A stretch of 34,965 nucleotides of DNA, taken from a virus. The stretch lies in IMG/VR virus record IMGVR_UViG_3300044646_000939, positions 1-34,965 of that record; one strand, given 5' to 3'. Positions 7,817-13,457 of the stretch are shown here, piece after piece. The position numbers and the translations under genes were made by a program. The first letter of the stretch is position 1. The number at the start of each line of letters is the position of its first letter. The notes beneath the pieces were generated by a model, which saw only the letters and a list, made by a program, of their open reading frames with translations, was not told the origin of the DNA and did no database searches.

Positions 7817-8113
7817 TCACTTCCCCTTGTTGCGCTTACTGATCGCCGCTGCCTTGGACTTGGCGTCTTCCTTCGAGCTCGCGCCCCACGCCTTGAGAGC
7901 GAGGGCGAGGCGGGTCGGCTTGCCGCTGGCGTCCTTCATCGGCCCCGGCATACTGCCCATCCTGGCGAGGAAGGATGCCCGGCGAGGGTTGTCGCCTGAC
8001 TTCACCGGTGCCTTGAGGTTCATCCCCTCGGCCTTCGCTGACCGGCGACCGGCCTCGTTCAGACCGCCCTTCGGGTTCTGTCCTGCCTTACGCTGCCATG
8101 CCGAGGTCTTCAT
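7817..8113 (-). CDS. Small basic phage protein, DUF6321-like (98 aa)
   Basis: The product begins MKTSAWQRKAGQNPKGGLNE and contains KSGDNPRRASFLARMG and a C-terminal block TRLALALKAWGASSKEDAK. This pattern is typical of a short phage family often found near terminase. It is basic with no membrane segment. ATG 8113 overlaps the preceding TGA (ATGA), and the stop is one base from the next ATG. It may bind nucleic acid; no function is established. Confidence 0.8.
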   Translation of the reverse strand: MKTSAWQRKAGQNPKGGLNEAGRRSAKAEGMNLKAPVKSGDNPRRASFLARMGSMPGPMKDASGKPTRLALALKAWGASSKEDAKSKAAAISKRNKGK

Positions 8114-8343
8114 ACGATCTGTACATCTCCGGGTTCCCTTGGTCGGCCTCCGGGACCGCCTGGTACCGGTGCCGGTGTCGGTCCACCCAGCCCTGCGATC
8201 GCAACGCCGGTGCTCGCCCTGACCACGCGAGCCGCCCGAGCTGCAGCGCCGCCGAGCGATCCTCTTCCACCGCGCCGACGGAACGGGTCGAACCCTTCCC
8301 CCTCCTCGTCGGTGCCGTTGTCGCCGAGCAACTCTGCCTTCAC
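8110..8343 (-). CDS. Hypothetical Gly/Arg/Pro-rich protein (77 aa)
   Basis: GTG 8343 overlaps the upstream stop (GTGA) and the TGA overlaps the next ATG, so the frame fits the operon exactly. The product starts with an acidic stretch (TDEEGEGFDPF), followed by low-complexity Gly/Arg/Ala/Pro sequence. A second minus-strand frame, 8088-8270, ends NPEMYRSYEDLGMAA and also looks protein-like, so the true reading of the 3' half is uncertain. No family recognised. Confidence 0.5.
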   Translation of the reverse strand: MKAELLGDNGTDEEGEGFDPFRRRGGRGSLGGAAARAARVVRASTGVAIAGLGGPTPAPVPGGPGGRPREPGDVQIV

Positions 8344-8489
8344 TTGCGCTTCATTGCAGTCTTGACAGACTCTCTGAACGCCTTCGCGGTCGGCGCACCC
8401 TGCGAGCCGGGCTTGCGCATCTTCTCGCCGCTACCGGCCTTGATGCGCTCACGCTTGGCGTGGATGTTTGCGTACAAACCCGGCTTCAT
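8340..8489 (-). CDS. Small basic conserved phage protein (49 aa)
   Basis: The product opens MKPGLYANIHAKRERI and continues with GSGEKMRKPGSQGAPT, a highly recognisable short phage protein found beside other basic small proteins in many tailed phages. ATG 8489 overlaps the upstream TGA, and its own TGA overlaps the next GTG. Lys/Arg content is high; there is no membrane segment. Function unknown. Confidence 0.8.
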   Translation of the reverse strand: MKPGLYANIHAKRERIKAGSGEKMRKPGSQGAPTAKAFRESVKTAMKRK

Positions 8490-8662
8490 GCGGCCTCCTT
8501 CTCGTCAACACGGCGCACCTTCGCGCCACGGTAGAACTCGACCTTGGCCGGGGGCGGGGGCGGCTCCGGGTTGCACTCCAAACACCGCACCCACCCGCCC
8601 AGCCCGTCCGCAACCCATCCGCTGTTACCGCAGTTGAGACAGGTTGCGACAGAATCAGTCAT
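8486..8662 (-). CDS. Zinc-ribbon small protein (58 aa)
   Basis: From ATG 8662 the product has two CxxC knuckles (Cys8/Cys11 and Cys27/Cys30) separated by a Gly/Trp-rich loop, the pattern of a zinc ribbon, followed by a Pro run and a charged tail (KVEFYRGAKVRRVDEKEAA). I rejected a longer upstream extension because it has no support and precedes the knuckles with low-quality sequence. It may contact nucleic acid or host polymerase; this is inference only. Confidence 0.75.
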   Translation of the reverse strand: MTDSVATCLNCGNSGWVADGLGGWVRCLECNPEPPPPPAKVEFYRGAKVRRVDEKEAA

Positions 8663-8682
8663 GCCGCGAGTGTACCGCCAGA

Positions 8683-9006
8683 CTACCGCTGCGGCAACTC
8701 GTTGCGAATCAAGGGCAATGCGTCCTCGAGGCGCATGACAACTAGCCACCCCTTGCCGTCACCCCGGCAGGCGACGACCGGGGTATCACCGGGGCCGGAT
8801 GCCCGCACCGCCTGGTCGATCCACTCGTGGACCGCGATACCAGCCCGGCGCTTGACCTCCCACCTAAACCGACCGGTCGTGATGTCGTCGCCGCCGTCCC
8901 GTGCCTGTCCGATGTTCCGGCGCACCGCCCAGCCGAGCTGCTCACTCAGCAGGTTTGCCAGTTCCCGCTCACCAGCTGCGCCCTTACGTCTCTGACTTGC
9001 GCCCAT
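8683..9006 (-). CDS. PDDEXK-family nuclease / Holliday-junction-resolvase-like (107 aa)
   Basis: The layout matches small PDDEXK resolvases: a basic N-terminus with GERELANLL (Glu13/Glu15), GGDD at 38-41 and WEVKRR (Glu50-x-Lys52), followed by a helix (HEWIDQAV) and a beta strand (TPVVACR). These are the metal-binding acids and catalytic Lys of the fold. It could resolve branched DNA before packaging, consistent with a recombination-dependent phage. It overlaps the upstream HTH-like gene by 23 bases. Confidence 0.82.
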   Translation of the reverse strand: MGASQRRKGAAGERELANLLSEQLGWAVRRNIGQARDGGDDITTGRFRWEVKRRAGIAVHEWIDQAVRASGPGDTPVVACRGDGKGWLVVMRLEDALPLIRNELPQR

Positions 9007-9193
9007 GCTTCGCCCTCAGTTGGTGGTCGTAAATCTCAATCCCCCGCGTCATCGCGGCCCGGATCGTCGCCACACGGATGCCGAACTTACGCGCCAACTC
9101 CTTGTCGCCGGGGATAGCCCGCCGCGCCTCCCATACCTGCTTGATGAACTGGTACTGCTTAAACTTTATCTTGGGCGGTCTGCCTGTTCTCAC
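8984..9193 (-). CDS. Small HTH-like basic protein (69 aa)
   Basis: GTG 9193 overlaps the previous stop (GTGA). After RTGRPPKIKFKQYQFI the product has a helix-turn-helix-like stretch (GDKELARKFGIRVATIRAAMTRG, about 29-51) and a basic tail. GRPPK is an AT-hook-like phrase. It probably binds DNA; whether it regulates transcription or aids packaging or resolution is unknown. Confidence 0.72.
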   Translation of the reverse strand: MRTGRPPKIKFKQYQFIKQVWEARRAIPGDKELARKFGIRVATIRAAMTRGIEIYDHQLRAKHGRKSET

Positions 9194-9297
9194 GCCAGCG
9201 CCTCCACGATCGCCCAGCCCAGCAGCAGGATGCAGAAGCAGACGATGACGGCCTGCGTCAGCAGCTCGGCAAGCGCGGCCCACTTCTCCGGCGTCAC
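9190..9297 (-). CDS. Single-TM microprotein (35 aa)
   Basis: GTG 9297 overlaps the upstream TGA and its own TGA overlaps the next GTG, so it is locked into the operon on both sides. The product starts MTPEKWAALAELLTQA and then has one hydrophobic segment (about 17-33, containing VCFCILLLGWAIV). An inner-membrane microprotein is likely; function unknown. Confidence 0.68.
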   Translation of the reverse strand: MTPEKWAALAELLTQAVIVCFCILLLGWAIVEALA

Positions 9298-9632
9298 GAC
9301 TGCACCCCCTGCCGCGACTCCATCCAGCGCACCCAGGCATCGGTGAACCGAATCGCAAGACCGTCGTACTCGTACACTTCGCCGTCATCCCAGAACACAA
9401 ATACCGATTCGCCGTCGAGCCGCCAGCAGCCGGTAAGGTCAACCTTCCCGCCAGAACTGCGGGTGTAGGCAAACAGCATCTCGCGCTTACTGCACTCATT
9501 AGTCGTGCTCGCTGCCAGCACAATCTGCCCGCCTGCTTTGTTGGCGATGGTGCCGACGATGGTCGGCTTGTCGGCGGCAACGGCAACCGAAATAGCAGCG
9601 AGAAAGCCAATCAGCAATAATGAGCGCTTCAT
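9294..9632 (-). CDS. Exported hypothetical protein with signal peptide (112 aa)
   Basis: A classic signal peptide is visible: MKRS, a hydrophobic core (LLLIGFLAAISVAVA) and a likely cleavage after AVA at about residue 19-20. The mature part has two Cys (in NECSKRE and TGCWRL) that could form a disulfide in the periplasm, and several Trp/Tyr residues. Possible roles include superinfection exclusion or envelope modification. I do not recognise the family. Confidence 0.75.
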   Translation of the reverse strand: MKRSLLLIGFLAAISVAVAADKPTIVGTIANKAGGQIVLAASTTNECSKREMLFAYTRSSGGKVDLTGCWRLDGESVFVFWDDGEVYEYDGLAIRFTDAWVRWMESRQGVQS

Positions 9633-10183
9633 CGCTGTATCTCCTCCGCGCTGTACCAGTCATCCTGTCTGCGGAAACAAGTCGGCCACTCCAACTTGTC
9701 AACGAACGAGCGGTCCTCAATCAGCACACGATTGGTGGGCTGCGCCGTATATCGCCCATTCTGCAGCTGCAGGAAATAGAACTCCTTGCTCTGCGTAGGG
9801 GCGGCGCTGAACGCATCGCCTACCGGCACCAGCGTGAAGAGGTAGTGGCCCCCGTGCTCCTCGTCGCGCACCCTGGCACGAGCGTTCATCAACGACAGGT
9901 ACGGGTAGTCGATGAGCGAAAACTGCCACCCGTATGCGTCCCAAGTCTGCGCGTCGGCGGCCGTCCACTTGCTGTCGGTCTTGCGCGATGCGAGCTGATG
10001 CAGCGGCACATTCCGATATATCGCCCCGTTCTCGAACAGCACATGACAGCCGAACGCTCGGCCGGGGTAGGAAGTGATGCCGAACCAAACGCCCTGCAAC
10101 CAGTCGTGCTTGCCGATCGCGTCAGGCTCGACCCAGACATACTGGTGGGCGGGTAGCGCACCGGAATGGGTGTACAGGGTCAC
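9629..10183 (-). CDS. Hypothetical cytoplasmic protein, Trp/Tyr-rich (184 aa)
   Basis: The product starts MTLYTHSGALPAHQYVW and has many aromatic residues with beta-type patterning (GVWFGITSYPGRAFGCHVLF, HGGHYLFTLVPVGDAF). It is soluble, with no signal or zinc motif. Both ends overlap neighbours by four bases, indicating coupling. Proteins of this type occur in accessory parts of phage late operons; no function can be assigned. Confidence 0.72.
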   Translation of the reverse strand: MTLYTHSGALPAHQYVWVEPDAIGKHDWLQGVWFGITSYPGRAFGCHVLFENGAIYRNVPLHQLASRKTDSKWTAADAQTWDAYGWQFSLIDYPYLSLMNARARVRDEEHGGHYLFTLVPVGDAFSAAPTQSKEFYFLQLQNGRYTAQPTNRVLIEDRSFVDKLEWPTCFRRQDDWYSAEEIQR

Positions 10184-10464
10184 GGCGTATCCTCCAACAA
10201 GTCCTCAAGCGTAGCGATCGCGAGCTCGAGGTCCTCGTCGCTAATCTGCTCCTGGCGGTGCAACTTGCACCACGCGGGGTCCATCCGGCGCAGAGCGTCA
10301 CGCAACCCGCGCAGCATCGTCCACGCAGCATCGCCGCGACCGAGCAGCACATCTGCCTCGGTGCCAAAGCCATGCGCCCGTAGGCGTGTAACGGCTTGCG
10401 TTACATCCACCGTCAACGGCATCGCGTCAAGCTCTGCCATCGCCTCAAACACTTCGTCTTCCAT
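10180..10464 (-). CDS. Acidic hypothetical protein, first gene after putative late promoter (94 aa)
   Basis: The product starts MEDEVFEAMAELDAM and ends in a strongly acidic helix (DEDLELAIATLEDLLED); the centre is Leu/Arg-rich helical. ATG 10464 has AGGGGA five bases upstream and lies about 30 bases from the -10 of the promoter at 10496-10525. A small acidic first product could be a regulator or DNA mimic, but that is speculation. Confidence 0.72.
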   Translation of the reverse strand: MEDEVFEAMAELDAMPLTVDVTQAVTRLRAHGFGTEADVLLGRGDAAWTMLRGLRDALRRMDPAWCKLHRQEQISDEDLELAIATLEDLLEDTP

Positions 10465-10495
10465 GTCATTCCCCTATGTGTGTTAGGACGAATTG

Positions 10496-10525
10496 ACATT
10501 AGCATCGATGCAAAATGGATGTCAA
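10496..10525 (-). promoter_or_regulatory. Sigma70-type promoter with extended -10 and embedded palindrome
   Basis: On the minus strand TTGACA (10525-10520) is followed after 18 bases by TAATGT (10501-10496), which has an upstream TGn (extended -10). The spacer holds a perfect 10-base palindrome GCATCGATGC (10502-10511), a possible operator, and the outer TTGACAT/ATGTCAA arms are themselves an inverted repeat. It points at the 10464 gene and the rest of the leftward operon. Confidence 0.65.
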
Positions 10526-10526
10526 C

Positions 10527-10640
10527 TTATTTTCGCATCGACTCCTCGACGATGATCCAGATGATGCGGATGACAGCCCCGACCACCATCGCAAGCCACA
10601 CCGCAGCCAACGCCCCGAGCGCGAGGTCGAGGTCACCCAC
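10527..10640 (-). CDS. Single-TM microprotein (37 aa)
   Basis: GTG 10640 overlaps the end of the upstream gene by eight bases. The product (MGDLDLALGALAAVWLAM...) has one long hydrophobic segment, about 5-32, and ends EESMRK, so the N-terminus is probably out and the basic end inside. The TAA lies two bases before the -35 of the next promoter. Function unknown. Confidence 0.65.
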   Translation of the reverse strand: MGDLDLALGALAAVWLAMVVGAVIRIIWIIVEESMRK

Positions 10641-11169
10641 GCGACCGCTCCCGCAGCCGGGTTACACCGCGCTCACCGAACAGCGAGCGCACCATGCAGA
10701 GGATGCGCAGGTCACCAAGTGCATCGCCCGGAGCGACATTGCGCAGCAGCTCACCCGCCCGTTCGCGCAGCCATTCCATGCGCTCGAGGTGGCCGTGCTC
10801 TTCCGATCGCATCTGGTACCGCGCCAAGGTCGCCTCGACCAGGCGAAGCTTGCCGAGCGAGTCCGACACCCCGTGCTTGTTCCATTCGCTTGCGGCCCGG
10901 TCGCTGTCTTGCGTGAACCGAACTTGGTCTGCCGCGACCTGCATAGTGCTCTTCTGCGGCTTCTCGCCCGGAGCTGGCTTTTCCTTCTTGAGGTCGAACA
11001 GCCCCTGCCATTGATTGGCAATCGACTGGTCCACGACCGCCGCCTGGTCTGTCCCGTACCGCTGGAGCTTGATCTTCATCGCCTGTTCGCTGACCGGCTT
11101 GATGGGTTTCCTGATCGCCTTCCTAAAGGCTACCCACCTATCCCATGCTTCCTGATCTAACTCGTTCAT
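10633..11169 (-). CDS. Replication-protein C-terminal-domain-like protein (178 aa)
   Basis: From ATG 11169 the N-terminal 60 residues (WDRWVAFRKAIRKPIKP, MKIKLQRYGTDQAAVVDQSI, NQWQGLFDLK) match the pattern seen at the C-terminus of phage O/DnaT-type replication proteins (W..W..YR..I.KP...). The second half is charged helix (ARYQMRSEEHGHLERMEWLRERAGELL). It lacks a winged-helix N-terminus, so it is either a detached domain or a distinct small family. It may touch host DnaB or DnaC; this is inference from similarity I recall, not a search. Confidence 0.6.
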   Translation of the reverse strand: MNELDQEAWDRWVAFRKAIRKPIKPVSEQAMKIKLQRYGTDQAAVVDQSIANQWQGLFDLKKEKPAPGEKPQKSTMQVAADQVRFTQDSDRAASEWNKHGVSDSLGKLRLVEATLARYQMRSEEHGHLERMEWLRERAGELLRNVAPGDALGDLRILCMVRSLFGERGVTRLRERSRG

Positions 11170-11205
11170 GCATTCCCCGATGACTGATGGTGAATCCTGC
11201 ACGGA

Positions 11206-11228
11206 CTGTAGGCGGAATACGCCTACGG
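11206..11228. promoter_or_regulatory. Inverted repeat (hairpin or operator)
   Basis: GTAGGCG (11208-11214) and CGCCTAC (11220-11226) form a perfect 7-bp stem around a 5-base centre (GAATA), extendable by a G-T and a C-G pair. It lies in the 105-base gap upstream of the 11169 start and is flanked by near-repeats of GATGACTGA (about 11179 and 11246). There is no T-run, so it is not an obvious terminator. Confidence 0.5.
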
Positions 11229-11274
11229 CAGTTCGTACAGAAATTGATGACTGACGGAGCCACCCTGCTGTCGG

Positions 11275-11661
11275 CTACTTTTCCGGTTTCCCGGTGACAT
11301 TCGCGCTTCCCGACCAACGCCGCGCGCCCACAGGCTGTCCGCCCCGGTGTGGGTTTAAAGCACTCTGCGCGTAGTTTCCCCGACCAGAGATGCCCGAGCT
11401 GGGAGGCGGGTGGTTGACAGACCGTTCCCCTAGGTCTATCTTCACGACACCTCGACATGCAATCCGAGAGTAGGGCCATACCCCCGGCCCCGTCAAGCCC
11501 CCGCGAGGGGGTTTGTCGTTTCTGGCCTCCTCCACGGCCTCGCACAAGACATCAACCACTCCGCGCACCCACCGCCGCCGACGCGCCTTGATGCGACTCG
11601 CCTCCCGGCGAGACTCAAGGTTCGCCCAGTACCAGGCACGATGGTACGCAGCGCGACTCAT
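11275..11661 (-). CDS. Arg-rich hypothetical protein coupled to repressor gene (128 aa)
   Basis: ATG 11661 overlaps the repressor TGA (ATGA). The first 50 residues look genuine: YHRAWYWANLESRREASRI followed by KARRRRWVRGVVDVL, resembling the basic, aromatic region before HNH-type endonucleases. The rest is Pro/Gly/Arg-rich with no recognisable motif, and a rightward promoter-like sequence plus a terminator-like hairpin lie inside it. The 3' part may therefore be non-functional coding sequence or overlap a non-coding RNA. Confidence 0.5.
   Translation of the reverse strand: MSRAAYHRAWYWANLESRREASRIKARRRRWVRGVVDVLCEAVEEARNDKPPRGGLTGPGVWPYSRIACRGVVKIDLGERSVNHPPPSSGISGRGNYAQSALNPHRGGQPVGARRWSGSANVTGKPEK
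11414..11442 (+). promoter_or_regulatory. Rightward sigma70-like promoter antisense to the 11275-11661 gene
   Basis: A perfect -35 TTGACA (11414-11419) is followed by a 17-base spacer and TATCTT (11437-11442). A transcript starting near 11449 would meet the hairpin at 11494-11515 after about 45 bases. No rightward gene lies nearby, which points to a short antisense RNA or a chance match in GC-rich DNA. Confidence 0.45.
11494..11518 (+). terminator. Terminator-like GC hairpin
   Basis: GCCCCC and GGGGGT around GCGA, extended by flanking CAA/TTG, form a near-perfect 9-bp stem with a 4-base loop, followed by TTTGTCGTTT on the plus strand. The U-tract is weak. The stem is nearly symmetric, so it could also act on leftward transcription below the repressor gene. 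Confidence 0.5.
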
Positions 11662-11897
11662 GCGTCGACGGGCTTCGGGCGCAGACCGCTCTCGATCTTG
11701 CGGATCAGCCGCCTGGTCGAGCGCGACTGTTCACCAGCCTCCAGCTCCGCAACGACCTCGCCAGCGAGTTCGCGCAGCGCGTACCGCTCTGGTACCCCAA
11801 CCTTCGCCCACTTCGACACAGCCGCCCGGGTAACACCGAACCGCCGAGCGATCGCGCTCTGGTTGCCGTACTTCTCAATCAATACTTGGATATCCAC
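11658..11897 (-). CDS. Cro/YdaS-like HTH repressor (79 aa)
   Basis: GTG 11897 has AGGAG five bases upstream. The product opens VDIQVLIEKYGNQSAIARRF; residues 12-33 form a helix-turn-helix (QSAIARRFGVTRAAVSKWAKVG) of the Cro/YdaS type, with VPERYALRELAGEV after it as in Cro-like proteins. At 79 residues it lacks a CI-type cleavage domain. It faces the rightward operon across the control region, so it is the probable switch regulator, binding the TGTNNACA sites there. The basic tail (STRRLIRKIESGLRPKP) may add DNA contacts. Confidence 0.82.
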   Translation of the reverse strand: MDIQVLIEKYGNQSAIARRFGVTRAAVSKWAKVGVPERYALRELAGEVVAELEAGEQSRSTRRLIRKIESGLRPKPVDA

Positions 11898-11914
11898 GGA
11901 TGCTCCTGCTTGGT

Positions 11915-12004
11915 TGTAAACACTTGGAATCATGCCCTAAAAAAAAGTTGGCGACAAGTGTTGACATGGTTATTGCGGTCGGTCTATGCTTACAACCGTT
12001 GACA
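11915..12004. promoter_or_regulatory. Putative operators in divergent control region
   Basis: Three related 8-base sites occur: TGTTTACA (minus strand, 11922-11915), TGTTGACA (plus, 11959-11966) and CGTTGACA (plus, 11997-12004), each preceded by CAAN(T/C). The middle one covers the -35 of the rightward promoter, the third lies near its start point, and the first sits between repressor gene and its likely promoter. This is the geometry of Cro-type control of both directions. Confidence 0.6.
11961..11990 (+). promoter_or_regulatory. Rightward early promoter
   Basis: TTGACA (11961-11966) is followed after 18 bases by TATGCT (11985-11990). The expected start near 11997 gives a leader of about 29 bases to ATG 12026, which has GAGG upstream. 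It drives the recombination operon and overlaps an operator-like site, so it is probably repressed by the divergent HTH protein. An A8 run (11939-11946) lies upstream as a possible UP-like element. Confidence 0.7.
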
Positions 12005-12025
12005 CACACAACGAACGAGGACCAC

Positions 12026-12229
12026 ATGGACGCAACCCAAAACCTTATCGAATGGCTCTACATCCTGACCGCGATGGTCGGCGTGTTCGGCGTTGCCGCT
12101 GCCGCGCTCGGCATCTACGAATGGCTTCTGCGCCGCCGCAACAACGACCTCATGCCGCCCCCCGGTGGACGCGCCCGCATTTACCGCGCCGATCCCCCGT
12201 CTGTCAGCCGCTGGGGGAGCACACGATGA
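12026..12229 (+). CDS. Small single-TM protein, first gene of early operon (67 aa)
   Basis: ATG 12026 follows a GAGG site. The product has a short N-terminal part (MDATQNLIEW), a hydrophobic segment (about 11-33) and a basic cytoplasmic tail (YEWLLRRRNND ... GRARIYRAD). It is a probable inner-membrane protein made first after infection, which suggests envelope-level host takeover or exclusion, though nothing in the sequence proves it. Its TGA overlaps the next ATG. Confidence 0.75.
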   Translation: MDATQNLIEWLYILTAMVGVFGVAAAALGIYEWLLRRRNNDLMPPPGGRARIYRADPPSVSRWGSTR

Positions 12230-12501
12230 ACAACTACGACGCAACCGTGGCCGAGCGCCGCGCCGCTTTCTGGGACAGAATCAAGAAACACCAGCCGATT
12301 GCCGACGAGCACTTCTTCGGCGATGAGTGGCGAGCATTGACTGAGACCCGCACGATGGAGGCCGCCAAAGCCGCAGCCTTCCAGGTGTACCTCGTTCGAC
12401 TCAGCGTGTCCGATGAGTCTGACGAGGCCAGCAATCTGGACGAGATGCAGATGCAAACCTCTTCCGTCATGCACGACCTCCGACGAAAGGTGGCCGCATG
12501 A
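12226..12501 (+). CDS. Hypothetical helical protein (91 aa)
   Basis: ATG 12226 overlaps the previous stop (ATGA). The product starts MNNYDATVAERRAAFWDRIK and is charged and helical throughout, with an acidic segment (SVSDESDEASNLDEMQMQ). No membrane or metal motif is visible. It is coupled to the next gene by another ATGA. I do not recognise it. Confidence 0.75.
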   Translation: MNNYDATVAERRAAFWDRIKKHQPIADEHFFGDEWRALTETRTMEAAKAAAFQVYLVRLSVSDESDEASNLDEMQMQTSSVMHDLRRKVAA

Positions 12502-12806
12502 CTTACCAAAGCATGGCCGACCTTACCCGCGAGAACGCCGAGCTCCGCGCCCGCGTCTCGGTACTCGAGTCCGAGCGCCGACTGAACGCCGGTCGCAAGT
12601 ATGACCAGACCGACATGATCATGGCAGTCTCGTTCGCCAAGACGCTTGGCATGTCTTACCGCGAGCGCAACGATGCCATGATTCGCGCCCGTCACGAGCG
12701 CGACGCGGAATTCCGTACCCACTACATCCGCACCGCCCGTTCCGCGAACCGCTGGGTCGTCCAGTCCAAGCGTCAACTGCGCCGTGCGCTCGAGGTCTCA
12801 CCGTGA
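12498..12806 (+). CDS. Coiled-coil hypothetical protein (102 aa)
   Basis: Residues 7-28 (ADLTRENAELRARVSVLESE) have heptad Leu/Val spacing typical of a coiled coil. The following part is basic and helical (SYRERNDAMIRARHERDAEF, RWVVQSKRQLRRAL). A dimeric nucleic-acid-binding or adaptor role is plausible. It overlaps both neighbours by four bases. Confidence 0.75.
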   Translation: MTYQSMADLTRENAELRARVSVLESERRLNAGRKYDQTDMIMAVSFAKTLGMSYRERNDAMIRARHERDAEFRTHYIRTARSANRWVVQSKRQLRRALEVSP

Positions 12807-12934
12807 ACGACGACGATTCCTGGTGGCACCAGCTCGACCTCGAGATGCAGGAACGCGAGGAAGAGGAACGCATCGCAGCCTGCAACACCGCCCTATCTCT
12901 ACTGACACAGGAAGAAACGCATGAACCAGTCTGA
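12803..12934 (+). CDS. Acidic microprotein (43 aa)
   Basis: GTG 12803 overlaps the upstream TGA (GTGA). The product starts VNDDDSWWHQLDLEMQ and has a very acidic run (EREEEERIA). It overlaps the erf-like gene by 14 bases in a different frame. The start arrangement supports translation; function unknown. Confidence 0.65.
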   Translation: MNDDDSWWHQLDLEMQEREEEERIAACNTALSLLTQEETHEPV

Positions 12935-13457
12935 ATCGATCGCCGCCCTCGCAGCGGCACTTTCCAAGGCGCAGAGCGCCATCACCGGAGCCTTGAAGGA
13001 CAGCGCGAACCCGTTCTTCAAGTCCAAGTACGCCGACCTCGCATCGTGCTGGGATGCCTGCCGGTCGCAGCTCACCGCCAACAACCTTGCCGTCATCCAG
13101 ACGACCGAGATCGGCGAGACCGGGGCGGTCCTCGTGACCACTCTTGCGCACTCGTCGGGCGAATGGATGCGCGGGTACCTGCCCATCCTGAGCAAGGACG
13201 CCGGACCGCAGGGGCAGGGCTCGGGTATTACCTACGCTCGCCGGTACGCGCTTGCCGCCATCGTCGGACTCGCCCAGATCGACGACGACGGCGAGGCAGC
13301 ACAGGCCCGCGGCAAGAAGGAACCGACCCCGGACATCGCCAAGAAGGTCGCCGGGTGCCAGTCGGTCGCCGACCTGACCGCGCTCTTCCAGTCCCTGCCC
13401 GAAGCCGATCGCGCCGCCTCGACCGCCCTGTTCGCCGCCCGCAAGAAGGAGCTGTAA
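12921..13457 (+). CDS. erf: Erf-family single-strand annealing protein (178 aa)
   Basis: The ERF-domain core is clear: NPFFKSKYADLASCWDACR (about 30-48), a central beta region with HSSGEWMRGYLPIL, then the GSGITYARRYALAAIVGL block followed by DDDGEAA (about 100-125). Erf proteins form rings on ssDNA and anneal complementary strands. The gene directly precedes a YqaJ-type exonuclease, forming a Red-like pair. The C-terminal part (after 130) is a Lys/Ala-rich helical tail. In a phage with no recognised polymerase this pair is probably central to concatemer formation or circularisation. Confidence 0.92.
   Translation: MNQSESIAALAAALSKAQSAITGALKDSANPFFKSKYADLASCWDACRSQLTANNLAVIQTTEIGETGAVLVTTLAHSSGEWMRGYLPILSKDAGPQGQGSGITYARRYALAAIVGLAQIDDDGEAAQARGKKEPTPDIAKKVAGCQSVADLTALFQSLPEADRAASTALFAARKKEL

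Noticed and set aside
11138-11545. Minus-strand frame with CTNCRRR near its end
   Set aside because: Most of it is low-quality sequence overlapping the 11275-11661 gene; only the last 40 residues look natural, there is no good ribosome site, and it overlaps the start of the 11169 gene.
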